Of a DNA stretch of 64,000 nt, positions 22,035 through 34,610 are shown piece by piece. The notes under the pieces were generated by a model. The model was not told the DNA's origin. It saw only the letters and a program-made list of their open reading frames with translations, and did no database searches. Each line of letters starts with the position of its first letter. Positions within the stretch are counted from its first letter, which is position 1. The translations under genes were made by a program, and so were the position numbers. Origin of the DNA: Linyphia triangularis (Eukaryota; Arthropoda; Arachnida; Araneae; Linyphiidae). The stretch is taken from the NCBI GenBank assembly GCA_963978545.1, contig OZ021733.1, positions 72,819,589 to 72,883,588 on the forward strand, written 5' to 3'.

Positions 22035-25000
22035 AATTTTATGAAAGTTTGATGACCTCAAATTTTTAAGGGAAAAGTTATTATTGTAGAATGTTGAAAA
22101 TTTATGACAAAAAGTATATATTAACAGATACCGAAGTAGTAATATAGCATTAAATCTAATCTTTATTGTGATTTGATTAAACCATAATGAAATGCTAGTT
22201 AAAACTGAAAGAAAATTTAGTGAAAAGCAATGAAAATTAGTTAAAATTTAATGAAACACTAATTAAATTTGAATGGAACTTGAATTGAAATATTTTAAGA
22301 GATAAATTAAAATTAATTAAACATTAATTGAAAGTAATTAAACATTAATCTATAGCTGAGTTCACTAAAATACTTGAAATCTGCCTGAAAACGCATTGAA
22401 AATCAATTTCCACCCCATAGAATAAACCTTATGCGTGAATTCACGCATCGGCACATCATGGTTAAATTTTTTAAAATAATTCTCCATCTTATAAAATCAG
22501 TGATCATTTTCGAAGGGCGACGCTCTCTCTCTTTTTTTCTTTCCGAAAATAGCGTTCTTTTCTGAAAAATACAAAATTTTCGTTTATTTTCCAACGGAAT
22601 GCAATCTACGGATCAACCCTCCGAAATCACCAGTTGCACATGCGATTTCATGTTCAAACGTGCCTTACACATACCAGGGACTGACTGAAGTCATTGACGG
22701 GCTTCTGATGCCACGTGCTACATTAGTAGGTGCATTGTAGAGAGCGTCCCACAATTTCCAAATACAATTTCATACGTTTCTTAATTAAATGTATTTCGCT
22801 GACTTTTTACCATGCCTTCTTGCACGGGGGTGCAACTGATTCAGAAGTTCAGATCCCTTCGCCTATATGTCTATTGTCGACTTTTTTTCGAGATTTTCGG
22901 GATATCGTTAATTGTCAAGTTTTACTTCTCCGTAATTTGTCCGATAGTTTCACGGGTCACCAACGTGGTGTCACTAACGGTATAGTGTTAAGAGTTAGTT
23001 TAAGATTTATAACCATCAAGCATTTAAAAAACATATTTCCGTTCTGATACGCGATCGTGCATCATTTTTAGTGTTGTAGTTATTAGTTTTGTCAAAGCTG
23101 AATTTTGTTTTGAAGTATCAAAATGCAAAGTTTTGAATATCAGTTAACAATAATAAAAAAATTATACTTGTCTTGTAACATTTATGTCTCCCGCCGGAAC
23201 CTATATGAAAACCTTACACTTTTTACCAAACATACATATTTCAACCCATTCTTTAGGTTAATTTCAATTATTTTATTTGCAGTCTAGGTATAGTACTATA
23301 GCATTTTTATGTATTATCATTTTATGAAATGAAGGACATTAAAGACAAAAGCGTTATTTAAAATAATTCGATGTCACAGAGTTCAAGAGAATCATTTTAC
23401 CGGGGTAAGTGGGTATTATTTCAGTGAAGCAAGGGCGGCCAGAAAATCTACTCTCTTTTTCTAGAGCATGTGACTCTAAAGCCATATTTCAGAAGTTCAA
23501 GTGGTAAATGCTCTTTTGCGGGATGTTATTACGCTAGAAAATCAGGTAGCAGTAATTGATAAAATAGGAAGCAGTAATAGATAAAGGTTTTCGGCGTCCT
23601 GTTTGCTTAAGCCAGTTATGACAGGTACTTCCATTATTATTGCGCCAATCAATAAGATTTATATGTTGTCCTTTGTCTCAAAATTTACATAATTGAAATT
23701 ACTCTTTGCTTTTAATTTTTTGTCAAACTTTTTTCATCCTTTTCTTGTCAGACAACTAATATGTTTTCTTGAGTCAAACAACATTCCCGAAAGAAGATAT
23801 TCTTATTGTACCATAAATAGCACTTCTCTGTAGAGTTGATTTAACAACATATTTAAGATTATCTTTTAAATACTTGAGTCATTGTATATCTTGAAACATT
23901 TTGTGATGCATAAATAATTATAAGATGGCATTTTATTGTAAACCATAAGGAAGTATAAACTTTCATGACAAACTTTCAAATTATGGATTGGATCAAATGA
24001 CGCAATAAATAAACGAAAAATTCGGTTTGATATTGTCAACCATCTTAAATGGGAGATGTTTCTACGGTTTCTGCTTGCTAATCTATGGCGGCATTAACTT
24101 GCTAATATAACCTGACATATTTGCCATATATATTTATGGTCGGTGTTCAACCTCTTAAAATCAACTTCTGGAAAACACTATTCATATTAATGTTTTCTAC
24201 AACTATTAAATCTTGGCACCTTGTTTTCCTATTGGACCACTAAAAGAAGTAGGTTCAGAAATTGGACCATCGATGATAATCATAACTTTTCTTAGAAATA
24301 CACTTTCATCCCCGGAACTTTGTGATGTTGAATCATTTTAAATAACGTTACCACCCTTCATGTTTCAAACCTAGGGTTTTTGTTGACTGGAGACTTTAAG
24401 GTCACGTGGATGTGGCATGATTTGACACTTGAGTGTAATATTCATCATTTCATAAAATTATATTCCTGATACTTCAAAACACTGCACTACTATTCATAGA
24501 ATAATTAAAATTAACCTAAAGATTGAGTTGAAAATTGAAAAATATGCATATTTGGTAAAAAATGCTAGGTTGTCATGTAGATTCTGGAAGACCTAAATAT
24601 TACATGACATGTATAATTTTTTATTGCTGTTAATTAATATTTTAAATTTTGCATTTTTGTGCTTGAAACCAAAAATCAGCTTTATATTTATGTATTTAAA
24701 AAAAATTTAAATCTTGTTTTTTGGAAAAAGGAAAAAAAAAACGAACTTTAGGTCCATTCCAGGAGTCCTAAATATTTTTCAATTGAATTAAAAAAAATTT
24801 TGGTAAATATGTGTCCAATATGTGTAACTTTTAAATTGTTAGGTCCGTTCCAAGAGACCAAAATGTTTTTCAATTGAACTAAATTTTTTTTTTTGGTAAA
24901 TATGTGTAACTTTTTATCGAATCTATTGAATTTCCAAAAAAAAGTTTTTCGTGATACACCCTATTGTATATTAATTAACAATTACTTAAGACACTAATTG

Positions 25001-25357
25001 AAATTAACTAAACATTGCTTAAAAATTAATGAATCAATTAATTTTATCTTAATTATATTTTTGTAGATTTATTTTGAACTCATCTTGATTTTAGTCGTCA
25101 AAAAAATTGTGTAACACCCTCCCCCCATCAAATTTCTTAGCAACTGTCCTGATTGTATTCTTGAATTAACTTTTCATTCCTTTTTCTGTGTCATTTCAGT
25201 CTTGAAATGTTTTACTATCCATTTAAAATATCCAGATCTTTATACCAAACGTAAGGTTGGGAAAATAATAGTTTCGTTGAAATAATAAGGAATCTTTTGA
25301 AGAAATTTGAAGTTGGTGGTGCAATTAAGTAGTCTTTCTCCAAAAAAGAATGAACTT
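18061..25357. other. 7.3 kb of intron with only decayed repeats
   Basis: No gene is recognised. The segment TCCGTAATTTCCATCGATAAC (18090) recurs diverged at 19653. The segment 19490-19620 has a CACACGGTGCGAGTGC phrase typical of MITE termini. T-rich runs lie at 22003-22035. The open frames at 20634-21048 and 22730-23047 have no recognisable domains and no repeat partners. Confidence 0.4.
24747..24935. repeat. 91-bp tandem duplication
   Basis: TAGGTCCATTCCAGGAG (24749) recurs as TAGGTCCGTTCCAAGAG (24840). Each is followed by TTTTTCAATTGAA, a poly-A or poly-T block and GGTAAATATGTG. Confidence 0.8.
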
Positions 25358-25651
25358 TATAGTCTGGGTGTCCAAAAAAGTGGGCCACTTCAAAATGCAA
25401 ACATGTGGGTGGTGTGATTTGCTTCGCGTAGAAAATGAAATCCGATGGTGGGCACCCCGGTATGAGCGGCGCTTCAGTCGAAAATCGGCCGCTTCCTTAC
25501 CGTACGGCCGAATAATGGCTTCCTAGCTCATTTTATCATATACTAGTTAACTTGTAGGAAATAAAATTTTCTTTCCAATGGTATATAACGCATGTATGTT
25601 AGATTAAATTACAAAATTCAAAATAGCCGCCGCATCTAAAGTAAGTTTTTC

Positions 25652-25835
25652 AGGTTGAACGATTGGTTTGTGCGCTCCATGACATGGGTACTTGTGCACA
25701 ATAACGGGTAATCAGGCCGGTACCTGCAACTTAACTTGGATTCCGAGCCACAAAGAATATCCATGCCTAACCCGGGATTCGAACCCGGCACCCTTAGCAC
25801 ACAAAGCCAGAGAGTAACTACACGGCCATCAGGTC
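25652..25835 (-). repeat. tRNA-derived SINE I (left arm of element A)
   Basis: The minus strand reads an A-box-like start, the pol III B box GGGTTCGAATCCCGG (at about 25769-25783), a GGATRTTCTTTGTGG block, a TGATTACCCGTTATTGTGCAC block and ends near the ...AACC tail. It lies exactly at the inner edge of the inverted arm. Confidence 0.85.
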
Positions 25836-28078
25836 AGTTAGAAATGCAGACTGGGATTTGCACTTGGCAGCCACGCAGGACTTCATATAGTATACCTTTG
25901 ATCGACTAAACTAATCAAGAATGATTCCACTGTACTTGATGGGTATGGAAAGATTTAATAAAAAGCATACAACTATATGGCAAGAACTGCAGCAAAGAAA
26001 GTGGGCAGTCAATATAACCAAAATACCGTTTTGTGATAGTGATAGCCGATGAAGCTCTGGAGCACCGGAACAGAAGACTTAAAATCCAAAGTGGACTTAC
26101 AGGCATCACTCTAAACGAGAATGTTCGTACAAGATTCTTTCTGGCAGATCCGGAACTCTCAATAAATGCTGCAGCAACCGAAGCAATGATTGAAAATGCC
26201 ACTCCAAATGCTAAGTGTCACCATGAACATTGTCTATTGGTTCGCAAACATCATGATCACAACGTTGAAAAGTTGATAGAGGGTTTTAAATCGACAACTG
26301 ACCCTTTTAAATGCAACACAGAAACTCTTATACATCTGGTGACTAAGCAAGTTCTTCCCGATGACGTTTAAAAAGACATGAGTACAGTTGCTGACATTGG
26401 TGTGAGTCTTCTTTCCAAATTCATCGAGGAACGCATTAAAATGATCAACCAACTAACAGTGCCAACAGAAGAATCAGTACCGTCAAAGCCTTCAGTACAG
26501 TTTTGAGCACCAATGAAAAAGGTGAAACTTAAGCTTGCAAATCAGCATTCAAAAATGTTAAAGTAAGATTGAAGAAAAAAGTTTTTTATCAATATTTTCT
26601 ATCAATTTATATATATATATTTTCTATCAATTTATATATATATATTTTCTAGACTGATGATTACAACAAAGAAGTCGGTGTGATATAGATTTGAAGGCAG
26701 CTTTTTGTTGTTATGAAATCTCATTGCCACCTGCTTTGTTTCCCCTACGTGGATATATGCATCACTGCTCGTAAAAAAAGCAGGCTTATGGGTATCCTGG
26801 AGAAGCTTCCTCAAAATCTATACCCTTCATCCAATGAGAAAAATGAATTATCACACAGTTCATTTCCAGTAGATAAAGCGACACAATGGCAGAGCTGCAT
26901 TCCATTGATAAACCTAAGACATGTAAGACTTGTGAAAAACTTGCAAATCACATTGGTCATGCAAATGTCTAAGAAGTTTGATATGTACAAAGAAGTTCAC
27001 ATAATATTTGATACCTACAAACAGAATTCGCTGAATACATCGACAAGGGGGAAAAGTCAGGGTAAATCGGTCCCTATCCAATACAAAGTGCACCTATCAA
27101 CAACCATCCTTATATTAACCATGCACTAGTTACTTTTGCACGAAATGACTAAGGATGAACTGACAGAATACCTGGCATCGAAGATTATGGACTATGCAGA
27201 CAAAAATGATAAACAATTTGATTTCAGTTAGAGAAATCATGCAAATGCTATCCATACGGACGTGTCGCATCTTGAAACCACGCAGGAGGAAGCAGATACT
27301 AAAATAATTTTGCACCTTATACATGTTACTTCCAGAGGCATTAGCAAGATTGACATATACTCCCCAGACACAGATGTATTAGTACTTGCTCTTCGTAGAT
27401 ATCCAATGCTTCCAAGAGAATTCAGCATTATAGTGGGTAGTAGCAGAAAACAAATGGTTAATTCGTCTTCAGCCAATCTATGGCATGCTATTGCAGAATA
27501 AGACTTCAGCATTACCAGGACTTCACGCCCTTTCTGGTGCTGATATCAGAGGATCATTTCCTGGAAAATGAAAGATTATATGGTGGAATACTTTTAATGC
27601 ATTATAGCTGCACTGGTCCTTATGGGTCATTCTGAAACTACAAACATAAGAGGCATTCGTATGTCAGGTGTATGTACCACGAACCAAAATGATAGATAAC
27701 GTTCATTGGGGAAGATAAGATGGTAGCTCTTTACTAAAAAACAAAAGACGGGAACATCTTGCAACAACAAAAGCATTTCTCTATCCAGATCTTTTACCCA
27801 GGTCTTCACGCTACCAAGCAATGATTTGGGCTCAAGATACTCGACAGCATCCTGGCATACCTCAACCTATTGATTTTGGCTGGTCGCTTGTGGACGGGAA
27901 AATTGAGCCTATTACGTGTACAGAACCTTGTGCTCCGTAAGGGCTTTTAGAGTTGACTAAATGCTTCTGTCTGAAGTGTCTGTGTGCCCTTCCCTGTCGA
28001 TGCAATCTCAACAATCTGCCTTGCACAGAGATGTGCTCATGTGGTGGAGATGATGACTTATGTGACAACAGTGCAATA
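25836..28078 (+). pseudogene. PIN-like/CXC repeat protein, broken copy A
   Basis: The reading frame starts directly after the SINE and continues through several frames to 28078, so it is disabled by frameshifts and stops. Readable landmarks in order: TTIWQELQQ-type text at 25975; LTGITLNENVRTRFFLADPE at 26098; CHHEHCL at 26217; EVHIIFDTYKQNSL at 26993; EEADTKIILH at 27289; YSPDTDVLVLALR at 27358; an LPGLHALSG segment at 27519; and a Cys-rich end with CRCN..LPCTEMCSCGGDD at 28000. The acidic residues in IIFDTY, EEADT and SPDTDV are spaced as in PIN/FEN1-XRN-like nuclease folds, and the C-terminus looks like a CXC-type zinc domain. I recall similar multi-copy hypothetical proteins in cnidarians and arthropods, but their function is not established to my knowledge. 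The expected N-terminus upstream of the SINE junction is absent. The gene resumes at 30086 with D/E-rich codons. Confidence 0.7.
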
Positions 28079-28349
28079 GGGTATTTGACAAATTTTCAAA
28101 ATATGTTTTAAATAAAAGGTATGCACAAAATAAAAGACACTTATTTGAAGGTTGAAGTGGTTTTCTTTTTTCAAAATAATGCCGCAAAACGCTAAAAATT
28201 GCATTTTAAAATTCAAATAGAAGTCCCACCCCTAAAACGCTGCTCAAAAACCCATCTGACTGTGTGACGTCAATCTTGCATAAACAACATCGCAATCGCG
28301 AGTAGTTTCCAGCGCGAAATGTGTTTTTCTTTTGATTTCGTTCCAAGAA

Positions 28350-28560
28350 ATGTCTCACCAGTATCGGTATTATGCAGTACCCCACTGTACAAGTACTTCA
28401 ATTAAAACTCCAGAGAAGTTGTTTACACATGTGCCCAGGAAAGCAGACATACAAAAAAAGTGGTTAAATCTTGCAAGAAGATAATCAACTTAGTTTTCAC
28501 CACAGACTACGATTCACTTTTGTGAAGATTATTTTGATGCAAGTATTACTTTATTTAATT
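28350..28560 (+). pseudogene. THAP zinc-finger domain, degenerate
   Basis: From ATG 28350 the frame reads YYAVPHCTSTS, LFTHVPRK, KKWLNLARR, then TAA (28482) and TAG (28491), then FSPQTTIHFCEDYFD. The order of V-P-x-C-x-S, F-x-x-V-P, W, F-S-P and F-C-E-D-x-F is that of a THAP DNA-binding domain (C2CH zinc finger of about 85 residues). Two of the four zinc ligands are replaced by Tyr: the first Cys (residue 8) and the final His (in CEDYF). Together with two in-frame stops this is a dead copy. It probably belonged to the transposon around it (28079-30085). Confidence 0.8.
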
Positions 28561-28714
28561 CTTTTAAATGTTTTAACTACACAATATTAAGTTTAAGTAC
28601 TGATGCACTATTGAAATATATATATATATATATTTTTTTTTTGGTAAATTTGAAACCAAAATATTTGTTTTGTTTACATGAATTGTTTTGACAAAACATT
28701 TTTTGTCTGTCATA

Positions 28715-29157
28715 TTAACCTTTAATTACTGTATGCGGTCTGACAGACCGCGAGTCATTTTATGTAGAATGGTTCCAACCCCCTAAAATATTTAATCTTT
28801 GACTTTAAATTAATTTTTCCAATTCTTTTTTACTGACATTTTAAATTGATCTTCACCAAATTTTTGGAGCAGTATGAACCACGTGTTGCCCTTGCGCCAA
28901 AAAAGATCAAACCACCCAATCACAGCAGTTAACCCTTTATTTACTGAATTTTTTTAAATTTGTACTAACTCTTTTAAATACTTAATGTTTCCAAAAAGAA
29001 GCAATCTTGTGCTGTCATTCAATAAGTGAAGAACAAACTTCATAGAAGTGGACTTCAAAGTCCCTATGGGTTTCAAAGCATTTAAATCAGTACAGTACCA
29101 TGAGAAATGCGGTACAATGACTGGACTTATAAGTACCGTCAGTAGATAAAGGGTTAA
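28715..29157. mobile_element. TTAA-flanked MITE
   Basis: It starts TTAACCTTTAATTACTG and ends in the inverted counterpart CAGTAGATAAAGGGTTAA, so TTAA borders both sides as in piggyBac-type elements. The palindrome GCGGTCTGACAGACCGC lies at 28735-28751. A near-copy of the end motif inside (TTAACCCTTTATTTACTG at about 28930) suggests that a shorter unit, 28715-28936, is nested. It sits inside the THAP element. Confidence 0.65.
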
Positions 29158-30750
29158 AGGTTAAAGGATTTTGTTTATGATAAACTTGTGTTTCTATTCA
29201 CCTCAATGCATTATTACTTGTCTTTTTCACCTTTTTGTCTTTTTTAAATAATATCAGCTATAAATTATAACGAGTGTTCCGTTTCATCCCTTTCTGCGGG
29301 GTGAATCGGAACAATATGAAAAAAATCAAAATAAATGCAAGTCACGTTTTTTCCAACATTTTTGGGCTTGATCATTTTAGAAGAAGGTAAGACCCACGTT
29401 CCTAAGTCAAAAATATGTTCGTTAACGATATTATTACACTATTTTTACTTTGAAAGTTGAAAATTGTTCCTTTTCACTCCGTTTTAACAGTACTCAGCGG
29501 ATTATATTAATTGCTATTTTTATTTTTTTTTATCCTAATGTTTTTATGATTATTATAACTGTAAAAGTGTTGTTGTTGCTTTTCTAATTATAAGAACTGT
29601 GAGAATTATTGATACTTACACAAATGTTTTAACATTTCTAAACTCTGCAGAATAAAACTCTGAGCTTGACTTGAAAAAGAACCCCACCATCAAAGCATCT
29701 ATTTTGGGTAAATTCGAAATGTGTGCCTTTACAAAACCGTCTTTCAATGTTCCAATAACACTTCTTTAAATAAATATTTCCTAAAAGTTACCTTCAATAG
29801 TCATAATTTATCATGTAGTAGGAAAAGAGATGAACCAAGCTTTAAAATAAACGTATGAAGCTGTTTGCTTACAAATGTGGTCAACATTGACGTCACACTC
29901 TGCAGGGCAGTTTTCCGAGCGTTTCTGATCACGTGACGAGGCGATGAGAAAAGCAATTTTTAAAATTTGATTCATAAAAATTTGAGCAATGATTGCGAGT
30001 TAAAACTGCTTGCATTATTATTATTTCGTTAAATACTATAAATATGCCGCATTTGGTAATTATTTGTTGATGGTGTAAAATACCCTATTGTTGACCTGAT
30101 GATAAATGATAGTGTGGAAGATGAGGATGAAGATGTTAAGTTTAACTTAATGATAATGAAAATAAGTTTTGCTTAATGATAATGAAAACTCTTAACATTG
30201 TTTACACCATTTGTTACATATAACAAAACAATTACATTGTTACACTCTTCTGTAACATTTACATTCCAAATATTAAAAAGCTTTATCGTATAAATTTTTA
30301 GCGGCCGCAGTTTATTATCAATCTCTTGTAGTATATTTTCTCGTGAAAAATGTCAAGGCTTTATTTTATTGTCCAATATTTTATTGTCCAATCTGTAAAT
30401 ATTAGCTATCTGTAATGCTCATTTGTCTTACAATATAATGTGGAATCTATTATTAAAGTCCCTAAGATATGCCCAATAATGACGTCTTTTTGAATTTTAA
30501 ATCTTGAAGTGACAATGTAAAAGTCTATTACTGTTAGAAAGCTTTTTTAATTTCAAAAAGTTTTCTTAATAAGAAACATGTTCATATAGCGGCACCGGAA
30601 AGCTATTATTCTGAAAACGACGTTCCGGCAATGTGATGCAGCGGCCATCTTGAATTTTGACTTAGGTAGATATACCGTTATAAAAGTAATTTTTTTCCTA
30701 CGGTGTATAAAGTCCACTGAGAAGCTATTATTCTGAAAACTTACTGCCCA

Positions 30751-30932
30751 CTTGATGGATGTGTGGTTAGCGCTCTAAATTTCCATGCTAAGAGTGTCGG
30801 GTTTGAATCCCGGGTTAGGTATGGATGTTCTTTGTGGTTCGGAATCCACGATATGCTGCTGGTCTCGGTCTGATTTGCTGTTATTGTGCACAAGTATAAT
30901 TCGCGGAGCGCACAAAACAAAACCAACCAACC
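30751..30932 (+). repeat. tRNA-derived SINE I (right arm of element A)
   Basis: It starts CTTGATGGATGTGTGGTTAG (A-box-like), has GTTTGAATCCCGG as B box, then TGTGGTTCGGAATCCACG, TTATTGTGCAC and the tail AACCAACCAACC. It is inverted relative to the copy at 25652. Confidence 0.9.
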
Positions 30933-31275
30933 TGAAAAACGTACTTAAGGTCGCGATGCGGCGGCCATTTCGAATTTTGTAATTTAACCTAACATACATG
31001 TGTTATAAACCATTGGAAAGGAAATTTTATTTTCTACAAGTCATTTATTGTCAACTTGTTGATAAAATGAAATGGAAAGCCATTATTCAGCAAAACCGAA
31101 CGTTAGATGGTAAAAGGAGGCGGCCGTTTTGGATTTTCGACTGTAGCCCCACTCATAACAGAATGCCAGATACCCGCAATCGGATTTCATTTTCACGCAT
31201 TCATTCGATGCGAATGACACCGCCCACATGTTTGCCTCATGACGGAGCTGAAGGGATTTGCTCCCGAACTATTAA

Positions 31276-33518
31276 CTGTCCTATAGTGTAGAATACTTCC
31301 TTACTCAAGCACAAAAGCTTCAAAATTTTATCATCTCTATTTTTTTTTTTTTTTTTTTATTTTTTTTTTTTTAAGAAATGAGTTTTACAGCCATGTTTAT
31401 TTTCATTTGTTTGGCTTGGAATTGTATGAAAAAAGCAAAACCAACTTACCCTGGGTTCAAATACCGCAAATTACTCATAAGTTAGGCAATGCCAACTTCG
31501 ACGTGTGTCTCCATCAGATATTTCTTAATGAAGATTTTGAGCAACTGAAAATCTTGGTGTGGGGCCAATGTAGCTTCGTGATAATTAAACCAAACTTTTA
31601 CATGAATAAACAAATACTTCTGATTGCTTCTATTTTGGTCCATCATGCAGATAGGATGCAAAAGTCATTTATTGTCTAAACATTTTTGTTTTCGTGATCA
31701 ATTTTCTCCATGTCAAAGTTGGCATTATCTAATAATAATGATGAAATAATTGATCAATATATCAATGTTTTCTTTCTTTTTTCGTCACCTACCTTCTTCA
31801 GGGTTATTAAAAATGAAAGAGGAGATTTTAAATATTTTTTTTCCAATCAACAGCAATACATTGATAATCAATGGATAGAGGAAAGTTCAAAGTTAATTTT
31901 TCATTCAATGTGAGCACCATTTGTTTTGCGACAAACATTGAATCGGTACTTTATTTCTTATCACACACAAAGTAATTAATCCCTGATTATCGAATTCACT
32001 GTGGCAGCAATGCAACTTCACAGATCTAGATGAATAGCAGGTTATAGGCATACATGCACCTTGCCTTTTATATATCCTTGCAGATGAAAATCGCAGTATA
32101 ATATCTGGTGACTGCCACTTAAGATGATCATGTTGTCCATCTCTTCCAATCCATCACTCTGGAATCAGATACTCCAATACTATGTTGTGGAGCACTGTCT
32201 TGCATCACACATCCTGACCTTGTTGCACTAATGGAAACAAACTATTTTGGAGCATGTCATCATTCTATCAATAAAAATTTCCGTCTTGCAGCACACATAG
32301 TGAATTTTCTTGAAGCGTTGCCGATTGTTGTTGAAATAAAACTTGGCTTCCCTCTATCCATTGATATGTTGTATGAGGCACTATCTATTGCCATTCATCG
32401 GAAATACATACTTTAAATCTGCCCATCCAATTTGAATTTCCTGCCTCCCCCCGACAATTCTCCCACCAGGTTAAAAAAGCTTTGACAAAAATCCACTTTC
32501 GCTTTTGAAAGAAATAAAAAAAATGCCTATTTCTTGAATGTGGCCTTCTTCCATTCTGACTCTTTATCAAACAAGTTGTAAAAATAAAAATTGGAGCTAC
32601 AAATATTCTAATAATAACCCTTTTAGTTTTTTATAGCGGGAAAACACTGATTTTAGAAAAAAAAGCTTTTTTTTTAATTTATCGCTAGTGAGGTAGGTCT
32701 TAATATTATCCAATCGGGTTAAAACTTCAACAATACATTTTTAAACCAATTGGCAACTTTCTAGGAGTTGCTGTATAAAATATAAATAAATAAAAATGCA
32801 ACAGTGCCAGTTATTGTGCAGCTTGATAACGAAAGTATTGCATGTATGAAATGGCATATTATGCATTTCTGCTCATAAATGCATCACATATGTCTAATCA
32901 GATAAGAAAAGTTCTAGTTTATTTGTACAAACACGCTATTAGTTTTAAAACTAAGTCAAAGCCTATTCTAAGGAAATTTTACGACTGCCCAAACTTCCGA
33001 TCCCCCCACCTCCATCCCTCTCATTACAAACATTATTACGCAAAACAAAGAATTAAAAACAAAAATTAAAAAATGTGGCTTATTAAGGAGTCTCATGATG
33101 ATATTTTCACCTTCTATGTATGGAATTTAAAATTGTGATTCGCCATGTTGTCTATCAATAAGTCATTTATACGTTTATAATTTCAGGTCTTCCTGGTTTT
33201 TAAATTTAACACAAAATTAATATAAAATTTAAACCAAAGTATTTAACTTAAAATTCTACCAAATTCGAGGCGTTAAAGGAACGAATCACCGCCGGAATAG
33301 CTTCAATTAAGTCAGATAGTTTCTGCCAATTATTGGGTTGTCTGGTAAGAGTTTTTCTTGTTTTCCTCAGTTCGAGACACAAATGTTAGAAAGAGGGGAA
33401 GCTTCCTTTCGAAATGGCATTTCCCTTTGAACAATCCCTTTGAAACATATTCGGAACATACATTCGGAGAAGTATACTGCCATCCCATCATAAGTTAAAA
33501 ACCCTAAACTCAAAACAA
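31276..33518. other. Unassigned intron segment with a small inverted pair
   Basis: GTTAGGCAATGCCAACTT (about 31480) faces AAGTTGGCATTATCTAA (about 31715), so a decayed MITE is likely. A T-rich run lies at 31341-31372. Open frames at 31407-31679 and 31710-31913 lie across this pair and show no domain features. Nothing else is recognised. Confidence 0.4.
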
Positions 33519-34174
33519 CCCCAGTAAAAACACGGACGATGGCCGCTTCACGGCTAGTTGCCGGCAGTACTGGGTGGGTGATGGCCACGTAATGCCATCA
33601 ATGGCACACTCGCGGTTCGTTACTGGGATACCATCAGCTTATTTTTTCTAGGCCAACCTCTTCTTGTCCGTTGATGGCCATCCAGCACTTTAGTAATATA
33701 ACTGGTGGCAACGGTTACGTCATCGTATCGTGCCTTCTGCGCATGCGCATGATTGTTTTGAACTTTCGTAAACACGACTTTTTTTTCACTTGATTTTCTA
33801 GTAGCCATTGCATGCAGACAAAATTGCTGCGTTTGTGATATCTTCTGGTTTGGTTGTTGTTTTATGGCGCAAAGGCAACACAAGGGTCAGTGATATCTTC
33901 TGCGTCATTATTTTTCTTTTATTTCATTGAAAACGTGAACATCGAACGATTGTTTTTATTTCATTGAAGAAAAGGATCGGGAAATATTCATCATGGAAGG
34001 AAATCGACGTGTAAGTAATACATTTTTTTATATTTTTCCTTATGTTGTATTCAATTGTATTTTACATAGTTATACGATATGTCGTATATACATGAGGACA
34101 ACATTTATGCACGACATAATGTATATGTGGTTCAGTATGCATCGTGTTGAACGAACCGAACATTAACTAATATT

Positions 34175-34398
34175 CTAGCCTTCAACTGATGTATGCGGTC
34201 TGACAGACCGCGAGTCATTTTTTGTGGAATGCTTCCATCCCCTAAAATATTTCATCTTTGACTTTAAAATTATTTTCCCGATACTATGTTTCTTAAATTT
34301 TAATCTGATGTTCATTAAATTGTTTGGCGCTGTAGAGACCACATGTTGCCCTTGCGCCAAAAATATCAAACTACCCAACCACAGCAGTTAAGGGCTAG
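34175..34398. mobile_element. 224-bp MITE in the left palindrome arm
   Basis: The inverted ends are CTAGCCTTCAACTG and CAGTTAAGGGCTAG. It contains GCGGTCTGACAGACCGC at its left end and CCTTGCGCCAAAA on the right, as in the related element at 28715. The counterpart in the other arm is 41929-42128. Confidence 0.75.
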
Positions 34399-34610
34399 TT
34401 TTGTTTCGAATGTTTTGATATATTTAATATAAGTGTATAGGTGCATAACCCAAACCACGATTCCTTCCGAATACTAGCTTTTAATTCTTTCCCTCCTTCG
34501 TGTTACTTATTTCCTATGTATAACGATTTTTGTACTGCAGATTAGAGCCAAAGATATTTAAAGTAATGTATATAGTCCTTGTATAAATGATTTGAATTTT
34601 GTTAGTCTGA

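Larger units (their letters stand above)
28079..30085 (+). mobile_element. GGG-ended, TA-flanked DNA transposon with THAP remnant
   Basis: The left end GGGTATTTGACAAAT and right end ...GTAAAATACCC are inverted (GGGTATTTKACA), and both sides are flanked by TA (28077-28078 and 30086-30087). Element B has the uninterrupted sequence at the same place (about 54634), which proves an insertion of 2007 bp into element A. GGG termini, a 2-bp TA/AT duplication and an associated THAP domain are features of ISL2EU-like (PIF/Harbinger-related) elements. No transposase frame survives, so the assignment is tentative. Confidence 0.8.
25358..31275 (+). mobile_element. Composite terminal-inverted-repeat element A with a PIN-like/CXC gene
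   Basis: The outer arms (25358-25835 and 30751-31275) are inverted copies of each other. From outside inward they hold CAAACATGTGGG, AAAATGAAATCCGATGG, a CGAAAATC/GGCCGC block, AATGGCTT, TTTCCAATGGTATA, a GCGGCCATTTTG-like block and then a tRNA-derived SINE. Between the arms is a decayed gene (25836-28078), cut by a THAP-type transposon (28079-30085) and resuming at 30086. The same arrangement without the THAP insertion exists at 51860-55792. The exact termini are uncertain by about 20 bp and no target duplication was recognised. The encoded protein shows no DDE transposase signature I can recognise, so the element may be non-autonomous or may move by an unfamiliar mechanism. Confidence 0.75.

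Noticed and set aside
22730..23047. 105-codon plus-strand frame
   Set aside because: No domain, no repeat partner and no splice context that would support an exon.
30775..30999. Several short frames across the SINE at 30751 (and at 34592, 39102, 41245, 41535 and 52321)
   Set aside because: All follow the SINE consensus. The recurrent peptide text comes from the repeat, not from a gene.
33620..33883. Matching ~80-codon open frames at the tips of the palindrome (minus 33620-33883, plus 42409-42645)
   Set aside because: They are the same sequence because the arms are inverted copies. The differences I can count are mostly amino-acid changing (about five of six), so there is no sign of selection for protein, and the frame runs into the terminal repeat.
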